From Bdellovibrionales bacterium (GTDB taxonomy: Bacteria; Bdellovibrionota; Bdellovibrionia; Bdellovibrionales; UBA1609), in NCBI GenBank assembly GCA_020434645.1, contig JAGRAK010000002.1, forward strand, positions 1 to 25,228: a stretch of 25,228 nt of DNA, written 5' to 3'. Below the pieces are notes generated by a model. The model did no database searches. It saw nothing but the letters and a program-made list of their open reading frames with translations, and was not told where the DNA came from. Both the position numbers and the translations under genes were made by a program. Shown here piece by piece: positions 23,557 to 25,228 of the stretch. The first letter of the stretch is position 1. Each line of letters begins with the position of its first letter.

Positions 23557-25228
23557 TTATTTAACAATTAAATTCAAAATCTTGCCAGGTTTATAAATCA
23601 CCTTTGCTAATGCCATACTATCGAGGGCATTCGCAACAGAATTTATCTCTTTTGCAAGAGTAATGGCGTCAGCTTCCGACGTGTCGAGAGCCACTTGAAT
23701 GCTCCCTCTCATCTTACCATTCACTTGCACACCCATTTCGACTTTATCATCAACAGTGAGCTCGGGGCTATAGGTTGGCCATGTGGCGAGAGAGACGTAA
23801 CCTTCTCCACCTACTCCGTGCCAGACTTCTTCAGCAAAGTGAGGCGCAAAGGGCATCACGAGTTGAGCCAGTATTTTGATAATGGAGCGTGGTCTGATGT
23901 TCGCTTTATAGATGTCATTTACCAGGATCATCATAGCCGATATTGCCGTGTTAAAGTTCATGGTTTCGATATCTTCACTGACTTTTTTAATTGTTTTGTG
24001 AAGCGTGCGCTCCAGTTCTTCAGGAATATTGCAGTCTTCGGCTATGGCCGCTCCGTTTTCATTAAATGTGAGGCGCCAAATTCTCTCTAAAAAGCGGCGA
24101 ACTCCGTCGATACCTTTGGTGTCCCACGGCTTATCTTTATCAAAAGGGCCAAGAAAAGAGATGTAAACCCGGGCGGCATCAGCCCCGTACTCAGCGCGAA
24201 CATCATCAGGGTTCACGACATTGCCGCGAGACTTAGACATGCGCTGCCCGTCGGTGCCCATAATAACGCCTTGGTGGGCTAACTTTTGAAATGGTTCGTC
24301 GTGGGTGACGAGGCCGCAGTCAAAAAGGACTTTGTTCCAAAAGCGAGAATAGAGAAGATGGCCAACCGTGTGCTCTGAGCCTCCGACATAAAGGTCGACG
24401 GGCATCCAGTACTTTTGAGCTTCAAAATCAAAAGGCGCTTTCGAGTTTGTCGGATCTGTATAACGCAAGAAGTACCAAGAAGATCCAGCTGAGCCCGGCA
24501 TAGTGTCGGCATCTCGTCGACCTCCGCCAGAATAATTAATAAAATCAGGCACGCGAGCTAGCGGCGGCTCTCCTTTTTCAGTGGGTTGATAATCAGCTAC
24601 TTCAGGTAGAGTGAGTGGGAGTTCATCTTCTGGGAGGACCTTTAGTGTTCCGTCGGGCATATGAACTATAGGGATTGGCTCCCCCCAATAGCGTTGCCGA
24701 CTAAAAAGCCAATCACGAAGCTTGTACTGAATTTTTCTAGAGCCCAAATTTTCTTTAACGACGTGATCAACAGCTTTGGTAATGCCTTCGGTTTTCATCA
24801 ATCCATTTAGAAAACCCGAATTGATAAGCTTTCCTTCGCCGGTAAATGGAAGATCACTATCACTTTCAAGAACGCGCACAATGGGGAGTTCAAATTTCTT
24901 GGCAAACTCAAAGTCGCGCTCGTCATGGCCAGGGACTGCCATAATCGCACCAGTGCCGTAGTCCATCAGAACATAATCGGCAATCCAGATTGGAGTTTTT
25001 TCTTTGCTGAGCGGGTTAATGGCGTAGGCGCCAGTAAAGACTCCCGTTTTTTCAGTCGCTGCTTTTCGGTCGAGATCACTTCGGCGTGAGGACTGATCGA
25101 CATAATCAGCGACAGCTTGTTTTTGGGCAGCACTCGTAATTTTTGTCACAAGTGGATGCTCGGGCGCTAAAACCATAAAGGTGGCGCCAAATATAGTGTC
25201 AGGGCGAGTGGTGAACACGTCAAATTTT
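23557..25228 (-). CDS. leuS: Leucyl-tRNA synthetase (5' part outside window)
   Basis: The enzyme charges tRNA-Leu with leucine and edits mischarged products. The visible C-terminal part (about 557 residues) runs off the right edge; the frame continues as K-F-D-V-FTTRPDT, so the GTG at 25218 is an internal Val. Seen in order: editing-domain TTRPDTIFGATF and MAVPGHDERD, the catalytic-domain RDWLFSRQRYWGEPIPI, the leucine-specific segment with RRDADTMPGSAGSSWYFLRY, VGGSEHTVGHLLYSRFW, the class I signature KMSKS as RMSKSRGN, the anticodon-binding helices, and the C-terminal domain MGVQVNGKMRGSI. The full protein should be about 800-870 aa. The signature and editing motifs are intact. speA follows on the same strand. 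Confidence 0.97.
   Translation of the reverse strand, partial: KFDVFTTRPDTIFGATFMVLAPEHPLVTKITSAAQKQAVADYVDQSSRRSDLDRKAATEKTGVFTGAYAINPLSKEKTPIWIADYVLMDYGTGAIMAVPGHDERDFEFAKKFELPIVRVLESDSDLPFTGEGKLINSGFLNGLMKTEGITKAVDHVVKENLGSRKIQYKLRDWLFSRQRYWGEPIPIVHMPDGTLKVLPEDELPLTLPEVADYQPTEKGEPPLARVPDFINYSGGGRRDADTMPGSAGSSWYFLRYTDPTNSKAPFDFEAQKYWMPVDLYVGGSEHTVGHLLYSRFWNKVLFDCGLVTHDEPFQKLAHQGVIMGTDGQRMSKSRGNVVNPDDVRAEYGADAARVYISFLGPFDKDKPWDTKGIDGVRRFLERIWRLTFNENGAAIAEDCNIPEELERTLHKTIKKVSEDIETMNFNTAISAMMILVNDIYKANIRPRSIIKILAQLVMPFAPHFAEEVWHGVGGEGYVSLATWPTYSPELTVDDKVEMGVQVNGKMRGSIQVALDTSEADAITLAKEINSVANALDSMALAKVIYKPGKILNLIVK

Noticed and set aside
23695..24090. 131-aa plus-strand frame within leuS
   Set aside because: Antisense shadow of leuS, no family resemblance.

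Overview
The window looks like chromosomal DNA of a Gram-negative, moderately AT-rich bacterium, most likely a member of the Bdellovibrionota or a related deltaproteobacterial lineage. The reasons are a heptose epimerase for lipopolysaccharide, a TolC-type outer membrane protein, many short signal-peptide proteins of unknown family, a receiver-DUF4388-DnaJ-TPR fusion, and a DksA/TraR-like protein with a degenerate zinc finger. This assignment is inference from gene content. No rRNA, tRNA, CRISPR array, phage or insertion sequence was seen, and no gene-free stretch exceeds 300 bases.

Layout. (1) 1-1694 (+): 3' part of a receiver/DUF4388/J-domain/TPR regulator. (2) 1691-6994 (-): a compact five-gene run transcribed in the order 2-Cys peroxiredoxin, circularly permuted ATP-grasp-like protein, divergent SelO-like pseudokinase, HldD heptose epimerase, TrmJ-like RNA methyltransferase. 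(3) 7058-8981 (+): exonuclease III, a secreted twin-SH3b protein and a DksA-like protein. A leader with three back-to-back hairpins and a 17-bp palindrome precedes the last of these, and a bidirectional terminator follows it. (4) 9091-10509 (-) TolC-like protein, divergent from 10776-11942 (+), a membrane-targeted protein with a caspase-like His/Cys pair. (5) 11957-13672 (-): agmatinase-family ureohydrolase followed by a YkgJ-type cysteine cluster protein, separated by a triple 24-bp tandem repeat that starts inside the ureohydrolase stop. (6) 13791-17496 (+): Yej-type peptide ABC importer (binding protein, YejB, YejE) without its ATPase. (7) 17585-21358: four exported proteins of unknown function, one on + and three in a - strand operon whose first ribosome binding site lies in a hairpin. 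(8) 21446-25228 (-): leuS (5' part outside the window) and speA, followed by a 118-bp inverted-repeat element and a terminator-like palindrome.

How the genes may work together. SpeA and the ureohydrolase could form an arginine to agmatine to putrescine route. The peroxiredoxin, ATP-grasp and SelO-like genes form a tight cassette. Canonical SelO proteins adenylylate redox proteins, so a redox-linked protein-modification system is a reasonable hypothesis. This cassette is the best candidate in the window for an undescribed system. The structured leader and 3' regions near the dksA-like and speA genes are the best noncoding candidates.
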